DNA from: Pegethrix bostrychoides GSE-TBD4-15B
Lineage (GTDB): Bacteria > Cyanobacteriota > Cyanobacteriia > Elainellales > Elainellaceae
Reading direction: 5' to 3'
DNA length: 64,000 nucleotides
Assembly: GCA_019359155.1 (NCBI GenBank)
Contig: JAHHHV010000088.1
Span: 1-64,000 of the forward strand
A model generated the notes under the pieces. That model was not told the origin of the DNA and made no database searches. It saw only the letters and a program-made list of their open reading frames with translations. Shown here piece by piece: positions 35,579-44,115 of the stretch; position 1 is the first letter of the stretch; each line of letters starts with the position of its first letter. The translations under genes were made by a program, and so were the position numbers.

Positions 35579-36631
35579 ATGACTGCCACATCCAATTCGT
35601 CCGCGCAACGCTTCAAGACCCAGGCTTTACGCATCGCCAACAGCGAAAGCTTCGGCTATGTGGTGAAGCGAATTTTGCAGGCATTGTTGACGCTGCTGCT
35701 GGCCTCGGCGCTCAGCTTTTTCATCGCTCAGATGATGCCAGGAGATTTCTTAGACCAAATGCGGCAAAACCCGCAGGTCTCCCAGGAAACGCTAGAGCGC
35801 TATCGCCAGCTGTTTGGCTTAGATCGACCGCTCTGGGAGCAGTATTTTCGCTGGCTGTCTCAGATCATCACGCGCGGTGATTTTGGCCTCAGTTCTTCTT
35901 ATGCGATGCGGTCAGTGAGTTCGCTGCTCTGGGAGCGGGTTCCGGCCACGCTGCTGCTGGCGATTACCTCGCTGGTCGTGACGTGGGCAATTGCGATTCC
36001 GCTGGGCATTTTGGGCGCGGTTCACCAAAACCAGGGACTAGATCGCAGCCTGCGGGTGCTGAGCTATATCGGGCAGGGCTTTCCAACGCTGATTACGGGG
36101 CTGCTGCTGCTGTTTTTTGCTCAGCTGACCTCGCCGCTGTTTCCGGTCGGCGGCATGACCAGCATCGATCACGCTGACCTCAACTGGCTGGGCAAAATCC
36201 TGGATATTGGCTGGCACTTAGTCTTGCCAACGCTGGCGCTCAGCATCACTAGCTTTGCAGGCTTGCAGCGGATCACGCGGGGCGAATTTCTAGACGTGCT
36301 GCGTCAAGACTATATCCAGACAGCTCGGGCTAAGGGACTATCTGAGCGCCGCGTCATCTATGTGCATGCGCTGCGAAACGCCATCAACCCGCTAATCACG
36401 CTTTTGGGCTTCGAGTTTGCCAGCCTGCTGGGCGGAGCCTTCATCACCGAAAACTACTTTAGCTGGCCGGGGCTAGGACGACTCACCCTGCAAGCCGTGC
36501 AGTCGCAGGATCTCTATCTGGTGATGGCGAGCCTGATGATGGGCGGGGTGATGCTGATTTTGGGCAATCTACTGGCGGATTTAGCGCTGAAGGGCGTTGA
36601 TCCTCGCATCAAGCTCTCTGAGCTTAACTGA
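35579..36631 (+). CDS. DppB/OppB-type ABC transporter permease
   Basis: A 350-residue inner-membrane permease of a dipeptide/oligopeptide/nickel-type ABC importer. It has an N-terminal cytoplasmic extension and then the first helix (ALLTLLLASALSFFIAQMMPG, followed by the GD of the family), about six helices in all. The EAA-type coupling loop DYIQTARAKGLSERRVIYVHA is present. The second permease, the ATPases and the binding protein are not in the window, so substrate is unknown; scattered opp/dpp genes are common in cyanobacteria. Close spacing to apt suggests co-transcription. Confidence 0.92.
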   Translation: MTATSNSSAQRFKTQALRIANSESFGYVVKRILQALLTLLLASALSFFIAQMMPGDFLDQMRQNPQVSQETLERYRQLFGLDRPLWEQYFRWLSQIITRGDFGLSSSYAMRSVSSLLWERVPATLLLAITSLVVTWAIAIPLGILGAVHQNQGLDRSLRVLSYIGQGFPTLITGLLLLFFAQLTSPLFPVGGMTSIDHADLNWLGKILDIGWHLVLPTLALSITSFAGLQRITRGEFLDVLRQDYIQTARAKGLSERRVIYVHALRNAINPLITLLGFEFASLLGGAFITENYFSWPGLGRLTLQAVQSQDLYLVMASLMMGGVMLILGNLLADLALKGVDPRIKLSELN

Positions 36632-36641
36632 ATAGTATGCC

Positions 36642-36671
36642 GTGCTGAAATTATGTGTGCTGAAATTATGT
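36642..36671. repeat. 15-bp x 2 tandem duplication
   Basis: Two exact copies of GTGCTGAAATTATGT (36642-36656 and 36657-36671) in the spacer between the permease gene and acpP, starting 11 bp after the permease stop codon. Confidence 0.9.
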
Positions 36672-36854
36672 GCGCTGAGCCAGGATGTTTTTTGAGGCTC
36701 TGCTAAAAGCAAAACGCGATGCCGTAAGATAGGGAGATGCCCAAAGTCAGCCTGTTTCGCGGCAGCTTGTCGTGTGAGTGGCAAGCTATCGGGTGGTTTG
36801 GCTATAACAAATAGCTGCTACATTGGCTACTGCATCGAGTTAGAAGGAATTGGT

Positions 36855-37100
36855 ATGAGTCAAGAAGAGATTTACAGTCGGGTCAAGAAGATTGTGGCGG
36901 ATCAGCTGAGCGTTGATCCCAGCGAAGTGAAGCCGGAAGCCAGCTTCGCCAACGATTTAGGGGCAGATTCTCTCGATACAGTTGAGCTAGTGATGGCGCT
37001 AGAAGAAGAGTTCGATATCGAGATTCCAGATGAGGCCGCTGAAGGCATTGCAACTGTGCAGGCAGCTGTTGACTACATCAAAGACAAAGCGGCGGCTTAG
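36855..37100 (+). CDS. acpP: Acyl carrier protein
   Basis: An 81-residue acyl carrier protein that holds growing acyl chains on 4'-phosphopantetheine. The attachment site is the Ser in [19 protein letters not shown], and the acidic helix II is standard. ATG at 36855 is preceded by AGAAGGAA at a good distance; an open frame upstream to 36774 is not coding. First gene of the acpP-fabF-GNAT-SDR group. Its stop codon lies in the first unit of a 17-bp tandem repeat. Confidence 0.97.
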   Translation: MSQEEIYSRVKKIVADQLSVDPSEVKPEASFANDLGADSLDTVELVMALEEEFDIEIPDEAAEGIATVQAAVDYIKDKAAA

Positions 37101-37139
37101 GCTGGGTGTGAGCTTAGGCTGAGTGCAAGCTTAGGCTCG
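37095..37139. repeat. 17-bp tandem repeat starting at the acpP stop codon
   Basis: Units GCTTAGGCTGGGTGTGA (37095-37111) and GCTTAGGCTGAGTGCAA (37112-37128), plus an 11-nt partial copy to 37139. The acpP TAG is inside unit 1. Confidence 0.85.
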
Positions 37140-37216
37140 ATTGGGGGCGGACAGCGGTTCGCCCAGTTTACACATCATTTATTTATTCTGTTTTGAGATA
37201 AATTTAAAATTCCGTC

Positions 37217-38464
37217 ATGACGATTGAGCTAAAGCGAGTAGTAGTGACCGGCTTGGGGGCAATTACGCCCTTAGGGAACACGGTGGCTGAATATTGGGAA
37301 GGGCTAATCAGCGGGCGCAACGGCATTGCCCCGATCACGCTGTTTGATGCCTCTCAGCATGATAGCCAGATCGCAGGTGAGGTGAAGGGATTCGATCCGC
37401 TCACCTACCTCGACCGCAAGGAGGCCAAGCGGATGGATCGGTTTGCCCAGTTTGGCGTTTCGGCCAGCAAGCAGGCGCTGGCGGATGCCGAGTTTGTGAT
37501 TAACGATCTCAACGCCGAGCAGGTGGGCGTGGTGATTGGCACCGGAATCGGCGGACTCAAGGTGATGGAAGAGCAGCAGGAAATCTACCTGAATCGCGGC
37601 CCCGACCGATGCAGCCCGTTCATGGTGCCGATGATGATTGCCAATATGGCCGCAGGCTTGACGGCGATCCAAACGGGTGCAAAAGGCCCTAACAACTGCA
37701 CCGTGACCGCCTGTGCCGCAGGCTCCAACGCGATTGGGGATGCCTTTCGACTGGTGCAGCGCGGCTATGCTCAGGCGATGATCTGCGGCGGCACCGAGGC
37801 AGCAGTCACGCCCCTGTCGTTCGCCGGATTCTGCTCCTGTCGCGCCATGTCAACCCGCAACGACGACCCCGCCCATGCTTCACGTCCGTTTGACATAGGC
37901 CGCGACGGCTTTGTAATGGGCGAAGGCTCCGGGATTTTGATTTTAGAAGAGCTAGACCATGCGCTGAGCCGAGGCGCGAAGATCTACGCCGAAATTATCG
38001 GCTACGGCATGACCTGCGATGCCTACCACATGACCAACATTGCGCCAGGGGGCGAAGGTGCGGCCAGAGCCATGTCGCTCTGCCTTAAGGATGCGGGCGT
38101 AACCCCTGAGCAGGTTAGCTACATCAACGCGCATGGCACCAGCACCCCCGTCAACGACCCCAACGAAACAGCGGCAATCAAGACCGTGTTTGGCGACCAT
38201 GCTCACCGACTCACCGTTAGCTCCACCAAGTCCATGACCGGACATCTGCTGGGCGGTTCTGGCGGCATTGAGGCTGTAGCTTCGGTAATGGCGGTGGCGC
38301 ATGACCGTGTGCCTCCCACTATCAACCTGGTTAACCCCGACCCCGCCTGTGACCTCGACTACGTGCCCAACCAGAGCCGCGCCCAGACCGTTGAGCTAGC
38401 CATGTCCAACTCGTTTGGATTTGGTGGGCATAACGTGACGCTGCTGTTTAAGAAATATCGCTAG
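37217..38464 (+). CDS. fabF: 3-oxoacyl-ACP synthase II (FabF)
   Basis: A 415-residue beta-ketoacyl-ACP synthase that extends acyl-ACP by two carbons using malonyl-ACP. The catalytic Cys is in [18 protein letters not shown] and the two His in [13 protein letters not shown] and [13 protein letters not shown]; the C-terminal [14 protein letters not shown] is conserved. All three residues of the Cys-His-His triad are present. Follows acpP by 116 bp and precedes the GNAT gene by 4 bp. Confidence 0.97.
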   Translation: MTIELKRVVVTGLGAITPLGNTVAEYWEGLISGRNGIAPITLFDASQHDSQIAGEVKGFDPLTYLDRKEAKRMDRFAQFGVSASKQALADAEFVINDLNAEQVGVVIGTGIGGLKVMEEQQEIYLNRGPDRCSPFMVPMMIANMAAGLTAIQTGAKGPNNCTVTACAAGSNAIGDAFRLVQRGYAQAMICGGTEAAVTPLSFAGFCSCRAMSTRNDDPAHASRPFDIGRDGFVMGEGSGILILEELDHALSRGAKIYAEIIGYGMTCDAYHMTNIAPGGEGAARAMSLCLKDAGVTPEQVSYINAHGTSTPVNDPNETAAIKTVFGDHAHRLTVSSTKSMTGHLLGGSGGIEAVASVMAVAHDRVPPTINLVNPDPACDLDYVPNQSRAQTVELAMSNSFGFGGHNVTLLFKKYR

Positions 38465-38468
38465 AGCA

Positions 38469-39623
38469 ATGGCCATCTCAGCATCCCGCACTGGAGCGAT
38501 TGAAATCCGCCCTGTGAGCAGTCCGCAAGAGCAGGAGCTGTTTCTCGATCTGCCGCAGCAGATCTATGCGGGCGATCCCAACTGGGTGCCGCCGTTTCGC
38601 AGCAGCTTGGCCAAGCAGCTCTCGGCTGAAAATCCGTTTTTAGAATATGGCCAGATGCAGCCGCTGATTGCACTTCGGCAGGAACAGGTAGTAGGACGAG
38701 TCGTGGCTGCCGTCAATCAGCGGCTGATCGAACGCGAGGGACAGCCAGTGGGGCTGGTGGGCTTCTTTGAGTGCCTGAATGATTTGACGGTGGCTGAAAG
38801 CCTGCTGGCGGCGGCCTGCGACTGGCTGCGGGAGCAAGGCATGACGCGAGTGCGCGGGCCGATTGATCTTTCGACCCATAACGGCTGCTTATTCTTGGTC
38901 GAAGGCTTCGAGACTGCGCCCATGATCTTGATGCCCTACAACCCGCCCTACTACCCGCAGCTGTTTGAGCAGATGGGCTGGCAGAAAGTGCAAGATGCCT
39001 ACTCCTACGACTTTCCGCTAGATGGGGCACTGCCGCCTGAATTTGAGAAGGGCTATCGGATCGCCTGCAAGTCGGGCGTGACATTCCGCCCAGTTCATAC
39101 CAAGGGCGCAGAGTTTGAGGCTGACGCGCGCAATATCTATCGGCTCACCAGCCAAATGTTTGCCAATAACTACAGCGCTACCCCACGCACTGAGGAAGAG
39201 TTTTTGGCCGAAGCGCATGACCTGCAAAGCTTGATTGACCCAGACTTATTCCCGATAGCTGAGCATAATGGCGAGATGGTCGGCTACTGGATGGGCTTGC
39301 CCGACTACAATATCGCGCTGAAGCATATCAACGGCAAGCTGGACTGGCTGGGGACGCTGAAGTTTCTCTGGTATCGGCGCCAGATTAATCAAGGGCGAGC
39401 CGTGCTGTTTTGCTCGCTGCCTGAATACCGCCGCAAGATGGTGCCGCTGGCGCTAATCTATCTGGGGATGCAGGGCGGCATCAAAAAAGGTAAGCCTTAC
39501 AGACGCGCTGAGTTGGGGCATGTGTTTGAGAGCAACTCGGCCTCGCGCCGCTTGATTGAGGCAGTGGGTGGCCAGATTTGCAAGACGTACCGGATGTACG
39601 AAAAGCGACTGGAAAACTCATGA
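38469..39623 (+). CDS. GNAT-fold acyltransferase-like protein
   Basis: A 384-residue protein with two GNAT-like halves. The first has IYAGDPNWVPPFRSSLAKQL, a polar ENPFLEYGQMQPLIALRQEQ followed by VVGRVVAAVNQ, GFFECLNDLTVAE and WLREQGMTRVRGPIDLSTHN. The motif PMILMPYNPPYYPQLFEQMG follows. The second half includes RAELGHVFESNSASRRLIEAVGG, the usual end of an acyl-CoA/ACP-binding GNAT fold. This long GNAT family includes, as I understand it, the bacterial ceramide synthase of Caulobacter, but that equivalence is a hypothesis here. It begins 4 bp after fabF and overlaps the SDR gene by ATGA, so it is translationally coupled to acyl-ACP genes. No membrane helix. Confidence 0.75.
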   Translation: MAISASRTGAIEIRPVSSPQEQELFLDLPQQIYAGDPNWVPPFRSSLAKQLSAENPFLEYGQMQPLIALRQEQVVGRVVAAVNQRLIEREGQPVGLVGFFECLNDLTVAESLLAAACDWLREQGMTRVRGPIDLSTHNGCLFLVEGFETAPMILMPYNPPYYPQLFEQMGWQKVQDAYSYDFPLDGALPPEFEKGYRIACKSGVTFRPVHTKGAEFEADARNIYRLTSQMFANNYSATPRTEEEFLAEAHDLQSLIDPDLFPIAEHNGEMVGYWMGLPDYNIALKHINGKLDWLGTLKFLWYRRQINQGRAVLFCSLPEYRRKMVPLALIYLGMQGGIKKGKPYRRAELGHVFESNSASRRLIEAVGGQICKTYRMYEKRLENS

Positions 39624-40606
39624 AAGCCTTAGTCACAGGAGCAAGCGGCTTCACGGGGTCGCATCTGGTCAAGGCGCTAGAGCAGCAGGGGCACCAGGTC
39701 GTGGCGCTCGTCCGCAAGACCAGCAATCTGTCGCGGCTCACGGGCAGGCAGGCTCAGCTCGTCTATGGCGACATTACCGACCGCGCCGCGCTGCAAACGG
39801 CAATGCAGGGTATTGATTGGGTCTTTCACGTTGCGGCCTATGTCGAACTAGGTTTGGTTGACGCAGCTAAAATGCAGCAGATCAACGTTGAAGGCACCAG
39901 AGCCGTGCTAGAAACTGCTGCCCAAGTTCCCAGCCTTGCCAAGCTGATCTATTGCAGCACGATTGGCATCTATGGCGACACGGGTGGCCGGGTGATTGAC
40001 GAGCACTTTCAGCGTCAGCAGCAGGGATTCTCTTCAGCCTACGATTCGACAAAGTATGAGGCGCAGCAGCTCGTCGAGCAATTTGTGGCGCAAGGACTGC
40101 CTGCCGTTAGCCTGATGCCCTCCGGCATTTTTGGTGCTGACGATCCGCATTTTGGCCCGGTGCTGCAAGCGTTCCTCAAAGGCAATCTGAAGCTCTGGGC
40201 AGGCGGCGAGCGGATTACGGGGATTGTACATGTGGATGATCTGGTAGCAGCGATGCTGCTAGCCGCCGCAAAAGCCAGCCCTGGCTCGCAGTACATCATT
40301 TCAACTGGCGACCTAACGACCCGCGCCATGTTTGAATTCTGCAGCCGCGAAACAGGAATTTCAGCTCCCTGGGATGTGCCCCAGCCGCTGGTTCGGATCA
40401 TCGGCAATCTGCTTGATCCAGTTGGCCGTATCCTGGGCTGGCAGCCCCCCATCAGCCGCGAGCGGGTGCACTATATTTACGATCGCTGCGTGCGCGTGGA
40501 CGGCAGCAAGGCTAAACGCGAACTCGGCTGGCAACCTCGCTCGGTTGAGCAAACTCTGCGCGATTCGCTGGCACGAGATTCACTGGCACGAGATTTGCTG
40601 GCCTAA
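39620..40606 (+). CDS. Extended SDR (NAD-dependent epimerase/reductase family)
   Basis: A 328-residue Rossmann enzyme. The N-terminal MKALVTGASGFTGSHLVKAL binds NAD(P). The catalytic Ser-Tyr-Lys is in LIYCSTIGIYG and SAYDSTKYEAQQLV (YxxxK). The long C-terminal substrate domain is of the type seen in HpnA-like hopanoid-associated epimerases, dihydroflavonol-reductase-like enzymes and the CerR oxidoreductase of bacterial ceramide synthesis. The start at 39620 gives an ATGA overlap with the GNAT gene. The last 16 residues (RDSLARDSLARDLLA) arise from a 15-bp tandem duplication. It ends one base before the convergent exporter ATPase gene. Confidence 0.82.
   Translation: MKALVTGASGFTGSHLVKALEQQGHQVVALVRKTSNLSRLTGRQAQLVYGDITDRAALQTAMQGIDWVFHVAAYVELGLVDAAKMQQINVEGTRAVLETAAQVPSLAKLIYCSTIGIYGDTGGRVIDEHFQRQQQGFSSAYDSTKYEAQQLVEQFVAQGLPAVSLMPSGIFGADDPHFGPVLQAFLKGNLKLWAGGERITGIVHVDDLVAAMLLAAAKASPGSQYIISTGDLTTRAMFEFCSRETGISAPWDVPQPLVRIIGNLLDPVGRILGWQPPISRERVHYIYDRCVRVDGSKAKRELGWQPRSVEQTLRDSLARDSLARDLLA
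40562..40602. repeat. 15-bp tandem duplication at the SDR C-terminus
   Basis: GATTCGCTGGCACGA (40562-40576), GATTCACTGGCACGA (40577-40591) and a partial third copy GATTTGCTGGC. In frame; adds the ARDSL repeats to the protein end. Confidence 0.9.
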
Positions 40607-41419
40607 CTAAGCTGACTGCGATTCCTCGCGACCGCCGCCGCCCAGCTGAGTGGATTGGAGCAGACCATCTTCAATATGTACCACCCGGTCAGCCTCTTCA
40701 ATGATCCGGACATCGTGCGTCACCATGACCACCGTGCGGTTTTGCTCTTTGGCTAGCTTTCGCAGCAGCGCCACCACCGCCTGACCACTGCGGGAGTCGA
40801 GCGCTGCCGTCGGCTCATCAGCCATAATAAAATGCGGATCGCCCGCCAGCGACCGGGCAATCGCGACTCGCTGCTTCTGGCCGCCTGAGAGGTCGCGGGG
40901 CAGGCTGCTGGCCTTGCCCTCTAGCTCCACCTGTGCCAACAGCCGCAGCGCCTCCTGCTTGGCAGCGCGGCCTTTCATACCTTTCATCTCCAGCGCTACC
41001 ACGATATTTTCTATGGCAGTTAAAGCTGGAAATAGGTTGAACTCCTGGAAGATAAAGCCAATATTTTTGAGCCGAAACCGCGCCAGCTGAGAGCGCGACA
41101 TCCGGGTAAGATCTTGCCCCAGCAGCGAGACGCTGCCAGCTGAGGGGGTCAAAATGCCGCCTAAGATCGAGAGCAGCGTTGTTTTCCCGGAGCCTGACGG
41201 CCCCATCAACAGCTGAATATCGCCCCGATAGATGTCGAGGTCGATATTTTTGAGCGCCTGAAACCGCTGGCTGCCGCTTTGAAACACCATTTCGACACCG
41301 CGCGCCACAATCGCTCTGGCTCCGGCATCTGCTGAGCTAGCCGCCATGTTTTTATCCTGATTGCAGGTCAGAGCTGGCTCGGTAAAGTTGATTTGGAAGT
41401 TAATTGGCGTAGCAGTCAT
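40607..41419 (-). CDS. DevA-type ABC exporter ATPase
   Basis: A 270-residue ATPase of the MacB/LolD/DevA group that works with FtsX-type permeases. Walker A is GPSGSGKTT, the Q-loop FIFQEFNLFP, the signature LSGGQKQRVAIARSLAG and Walker B HFIMADEPTAALD. It has an extra 40 residues at the N-terminus; Met25 (MAASSADAG) is an alternative start. In heterocyst formers DevBCA exports glycolipids through the envelope with TolC. DevC is encoded 330 bp upstream on the same strand, but no DevB (membrane-fusion) gene is in the window. Confidence 0.92.
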   Translation of the reverse strand: MTATPINFQINFTEPALTCNQDKNMAASSADAGARAIVARGVEMVFQSGSQRFQALKNIDLDIYRGDIQLLMGPSGSGKTTLLSILGGILTPSAGSVSLLGQDLTRMSRSQLARFRLKNIGFIFQEFNLFPALTAIENIVVALEMKGMKGRAAKQEALRLLAQVELEGKASSLPRDLSGGQKQRVAIARSLAGDPHFIMADEPTAALDSRSGQAVVALLRKLAKEQNRTVVMVTHDVRIIEEADRVVHIEDGLLQSTQLGGGGREESQSA

Positions 41420-41548
41420 GGGTCGTTTGGGGTGGTAAATCGCGGCTCGGTCTTGCAGGTTTGGCCTTGAAGCTTACTGCTAAAGCCAAATAGGCAGCAG
41501 CTCTCTCACTTTATGCAGTATGCAAGCTTTCGACAGGGATAGTTTGGA

Positions 41549-41659
41549 ATCTGGCACAGTCCTTGATCTGGCACAGCCACGAAAAAAGGGCGCTGTCGTC
41601 GCACAACCTAGCTTTAGCCTGTTCGAAATTCATATCTGGCACATTACAAATCTGTCACA
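41549..41659. repeat. Two pairs of ATCTGGCACA motifs in the devC-devA spacer
   Basis: Copies start at 41549, 41566, 41634 and 41650 (the last ATCTGTCACA). Each pair has a 16-17 nt spacing. The spacer of 329 bp between the exporter permease and ATPase genes contains no credible gene, so these are candidate operator sites for the ATPase gene. Confidence 0.6.
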
Positions 41660-41748
41660 TCCGAAAGCAAACAATGAGAGTAGATCCACAGGCATGGGTC
41701 GAAAATTCGGACTGTACCTGTATCAGTTGGAACTCGCATCAGGGCTGA

Positions 41749-42984
41749 TCACGACTTGAACACGATAGCCGGGTCAACCCGCGTCACTTTTTGAATCGCA
41801 AATACGGCTGCTCCCACACACATAAACACCGTCAGCCCCAAAATCCCAGCCGCCATGGGGGGCGTAATCAGAATCATGATCCCCTGAGTGCGAAACGTCC
41901 AGACTCCCAGCCCAAAGCAGAGCGCTAGGCTTGGCACATAGCCCAGCAACCCCATCCAGAGCGCCTGCCGAATAATAATTCCATAGACCACCTGATCAGA
42001 AACACCCATGGCCTTCAGCGTCGCAAACTCCTTCAGGTGATCTGAGACGGAGGAATAGAGAATTTGGCCAACAATCACAATCCCGACAATTACGCCGACC
42101 GTGGCTCCAAGCCCCAAGATAAAACCAACGCCCGTGCGCCGTACCCAAAAGTCGCGCGTCTGGCTGGCCATTTCTGCCTGAGTCAGTGCCACCGTGCCGG
42201 GAACGGCAGTCTGAAGCCGCTGCTTGAGCGCCTGCAAATCTTCACCGGGCTGGGCGCGCACCAAGACATAGCTGATTGAATCGGTTGCGGCTAGCGGCGA
42301 GGGCTTAGGGGTTGTGGCACTCGGCTCTTTTTGGTAAACATTCGTGCAGAGAAAATCGCCTTCCTGTAGCCGACAGTTGAGATTGGCCGACAGTCCGCTG
42401 GTGGCAAAGGCCTTGGCGTTCTCGACGGAGGTAAATAAGTAGGGACTAGAGGTAATCGACTGCGCGCCTTTGACCAGCCCCACCAGCTGCAGCGGCGTTG
42501 ATCCCAATGAAGCCGTAGCGCCTACTTGATCAACGCCCAAGCTATTCAAGATTGACTCGTCGGCCATCACGGTGTAGGGCTGCATCAAGTCTTGAATGCT
42601 GCCGCTCTGCAAGGTAAAACTGCTGAACAGCTGACCTTCTGGCTCAAAGCCAAACATCCGAATCGCGTTAATTTCACCCGTTGGACTGCGCCAGATGCCA
42701 CCCGTCATCACCAGTGGCTCAGCCAGCGCTACGCCTGCCACCTGCTGCACCTGATCGAGCGTGGCCGCAGGCATGGGCAGGGTGAGTTCGAGCTGCACCA
42801 TATCTTTATTGGCCAGCCAAATATCGGCATCGGCATGGTCAACAATGATGCCCACTGAGCGAACAAAGCCGCTGAGCACGCCCGTCTGGATTGTTACCAG
42901 ACTCACCGCAAACATAATGCCAGCTTGAGCCACCAGAAAGCGCGGGATGTCCTCAAATAAATTTCGGCGGGCAATCGAAGACAT
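41749..42984 (-). CDS. DevC-type (MacB/FtsX) ABC exporter permease
   Basis: A 411-residue permease with the MacB-like architecture. One N-terminal helix (FLVAQAGIMFAVSLVTIQTG) is followed by a periplasmic MacB-core domain (about residues 45-285) and three C-terminal helices of the FtsX domain (VGFILGLGATVGVIVGIVIV, then the loop FATLKAMGVSDQVV, and the last two helices). The periplasmic domain contains a Cys pair (NCRLQEGDFLC). It is the DevC-like partner of the ATPase at 40607. Upstream, at 43061, lies a 20-bp motif shared with another intergenic region. Confidence 0.9.
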   Translation of the reverse strand: MSSIARRNLFEDIPRFLVAQAGIMFAVSLVTIQTGVLSGFVRSVGIIVDHADADIWLANKDMVQLELTLPMPAATLDQVQQVAGVALAEPLVMTGGIWRSPTGEINAIRMFGFEPEGQLFSSFTLQSGSIQDLMQPYTVMADESILNSLGVDQVGATASLGSTPLQLVGLVKGAQSITSSPYLFTSVENAKAFATSGLSANLNCRLQEGDFLCTNVYQKEPSATTPKPSPLAATDSISYVLVRAQPGEDLQALKQRLQTAVPGTVALTQAEMASQTRDFWVRRTGVGFILGLGATVGVIVGIVIVGQILYSSVSDHLKEFATLKAMGVSDQVVYGIIIRQALWMGLLGYVPSLALCFGLGVWTFRTQGIMILITPPMAAGILGLTVFMCVGAAVFAIQKVTRVDPAIVFKS

Positions 42985-43028
42985 GCTGAAACCTTAAAAC
43001 GTTAAGAAATAGCGCAAATCGTAAACCT

Positions 43029-43058
43029 TAGTTTGGGAGTCTTAAGTTTGGGAGCCTT
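43029..43058. repeat. Short tandem duplication upstream of devC
   Basis: TTAGTTTGGGAGTC is followed by the near-copy TTAAGTTTGGGAGCC between the devC start and the shared 20-bp motif. Confidence 0.7.
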
Positions 43059-43060
43059 GT

Positions 43061-43080
43061 AAAATCCAACTCGGCTCTAA
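43061..43080. promoter_or_regulatory. 20-bp intergenic motif shared with 51747-51766
   Basis: AAAATCCAACTCGGCTCTAA here and AAAATCCAACTTGGCTCTAA at 51747 differ at one base. Both lie 74-77 bp from the nearest downstream start codon (devC here, the lipoprotein at 51840 there), in opposite relative orientation. The core CCAAcTTGG is palindromic, as expected of a dimeric regulator's site. Confidence 0.5.
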
Positions 43081-43215
43081 AAGCCTCTTTCACCCAAAAA
43101 GCTTTGCAATAGTATCGGGCTTCTCTCATATTCTGACAAGCTTTAGAGCAATTAAGTTTCGCGCAGGTTTGCGCTCGACAGCGAAATCTAGCAGGAATTT
43201 ACAGGAATTTAACAG

Positions 43216-43977
43216 CTAAGACTCGCCCGCTTGAGAATCAGCAGTTGCAGCTAGAGCCTGCTGCGCTATTTTGGCTCCATAGAGCGTGGTAGCCAGCGTC
43301 GCCGCTAATCCTAAACCCTGAATTCCCCATCGCAGCGCTGGGTTGGGGATACTCGTGACGTTGAGAGTTGCTAGGCTGCCTGCCAGCGAACCCAGATAGA
43401 CATAGAGCAACGTACCGGGCAGCATCCCCCAGCAGCCCAGCGCATAGTCGCGCAGCGAGACGCTGGTAATGCCAAACGCATAGTTGAGCAGATTGAACGG
43501 GAACAGCGGCGACAGGCGAGCCAGCAGCACAATCTTGAAGCCCTCGCGCTCAACTGCCCTATCAATTGCCGTGAATTTAGGATAGGACTGAAGCTGACGA
43601 CTCACCCAGTTGCGGACGAGATAGCGGCCTGTCAAGAAGGCTAAAATCGCGCCGAGGCTGGCTCCTAGCATGACGTAGAGCGTACCTTGAGCGACACCAT
43701 AGATGAAGCCCGCTCCCAGCGTCAGCAGTAATCCCGGCACAAACAGCAGGGTTGCCAGCACATAGAGCGCCACAAAAGCCGCAACGCCAGCAGCGCCCCA
43801 GCCCTGCACCTGAGCCAGCAGGGTTTGAAGCGCGGTTTGCAGATGCCAAGCTGAATCGGCAGCCGGGGCTGAGTCAGCCAGTGCCGGGAGCGCAAAGGTC
43901 AGCCCAGCCGTGAGCGCAGAGGCAGCGAGGATGAGCTGGGTGAGATTGATTAGCGAACCTGAAGTTTTAGACTGCAT
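43216..43977 (-). CDS. TVP38/TMEM64-family (DedA-like VTT) membrane protein
   Basis: A 253-residue protein with about six hydrophobic segments and the VTT-domain motifs LLLTLGAGFIYGVAQGTLYV, LGASLGAILAFLTGRYLVRN and the membrane-re-entrant LARLSPLFPFNLLNYAFGIT. VTT proteins are linked to phospholipid scrambling or undecaprenyl-phosphate recycling. An N-terminal signal-like helix ends ALADSAPAADS, so the N-terminus may be outside. It is followed on the minus strand by devC 231 bp downstream; nothing else in that gap is coding. Confidence 0.88.
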   Translation of the reverse strand: MQSKTSGSLINLTQLILAASALTAGLTFALPALADSAPAADSAWHLQTALQTLLAQVQGWGAAGVAAFVALYVLATLLFVPGLLLTLGAGFIYGVAQGTLYVMLGASLGAILAFLTGRYLVRNWVSRQLQSYPKFTAIDRAVEREGFKIVLLARLSPLFPFNLLNYAFGITSVSLRDYALGCWGMLPGTLLYVYLGSLAGSLATLNVTSIPNPALRWGIQGLGLAATLATTLYGAKIAQQALAATADSQAGES

Positions 43978-44115
43978 CGGGCTTTCACGACTGCTGTTTC
44001 CACTGTAAAGGCATTCTGCAAAGGTTGAATGATCACAGGCTAAGGCCAGCTTAAAAATTGGCTGAGTAAAGGAATTTAAACTGAAATCAAATATTAAGTA
44101 ACGTTAAGACCTACT

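Noticed and set aside
37145-37164. GGGCG/CGCCC hairpin after acpP as terminator
   Set aside because: Only 5 bp with a 10-nt loop and no proper T tract; too weak to call.
41520-41759. 79-codon frame in the devC-devA spacer
   Set aside because: No start signal, no domain-like sequence, and it overlaps the devC end on the opposite strand; the spacer is better explained as regulatory.
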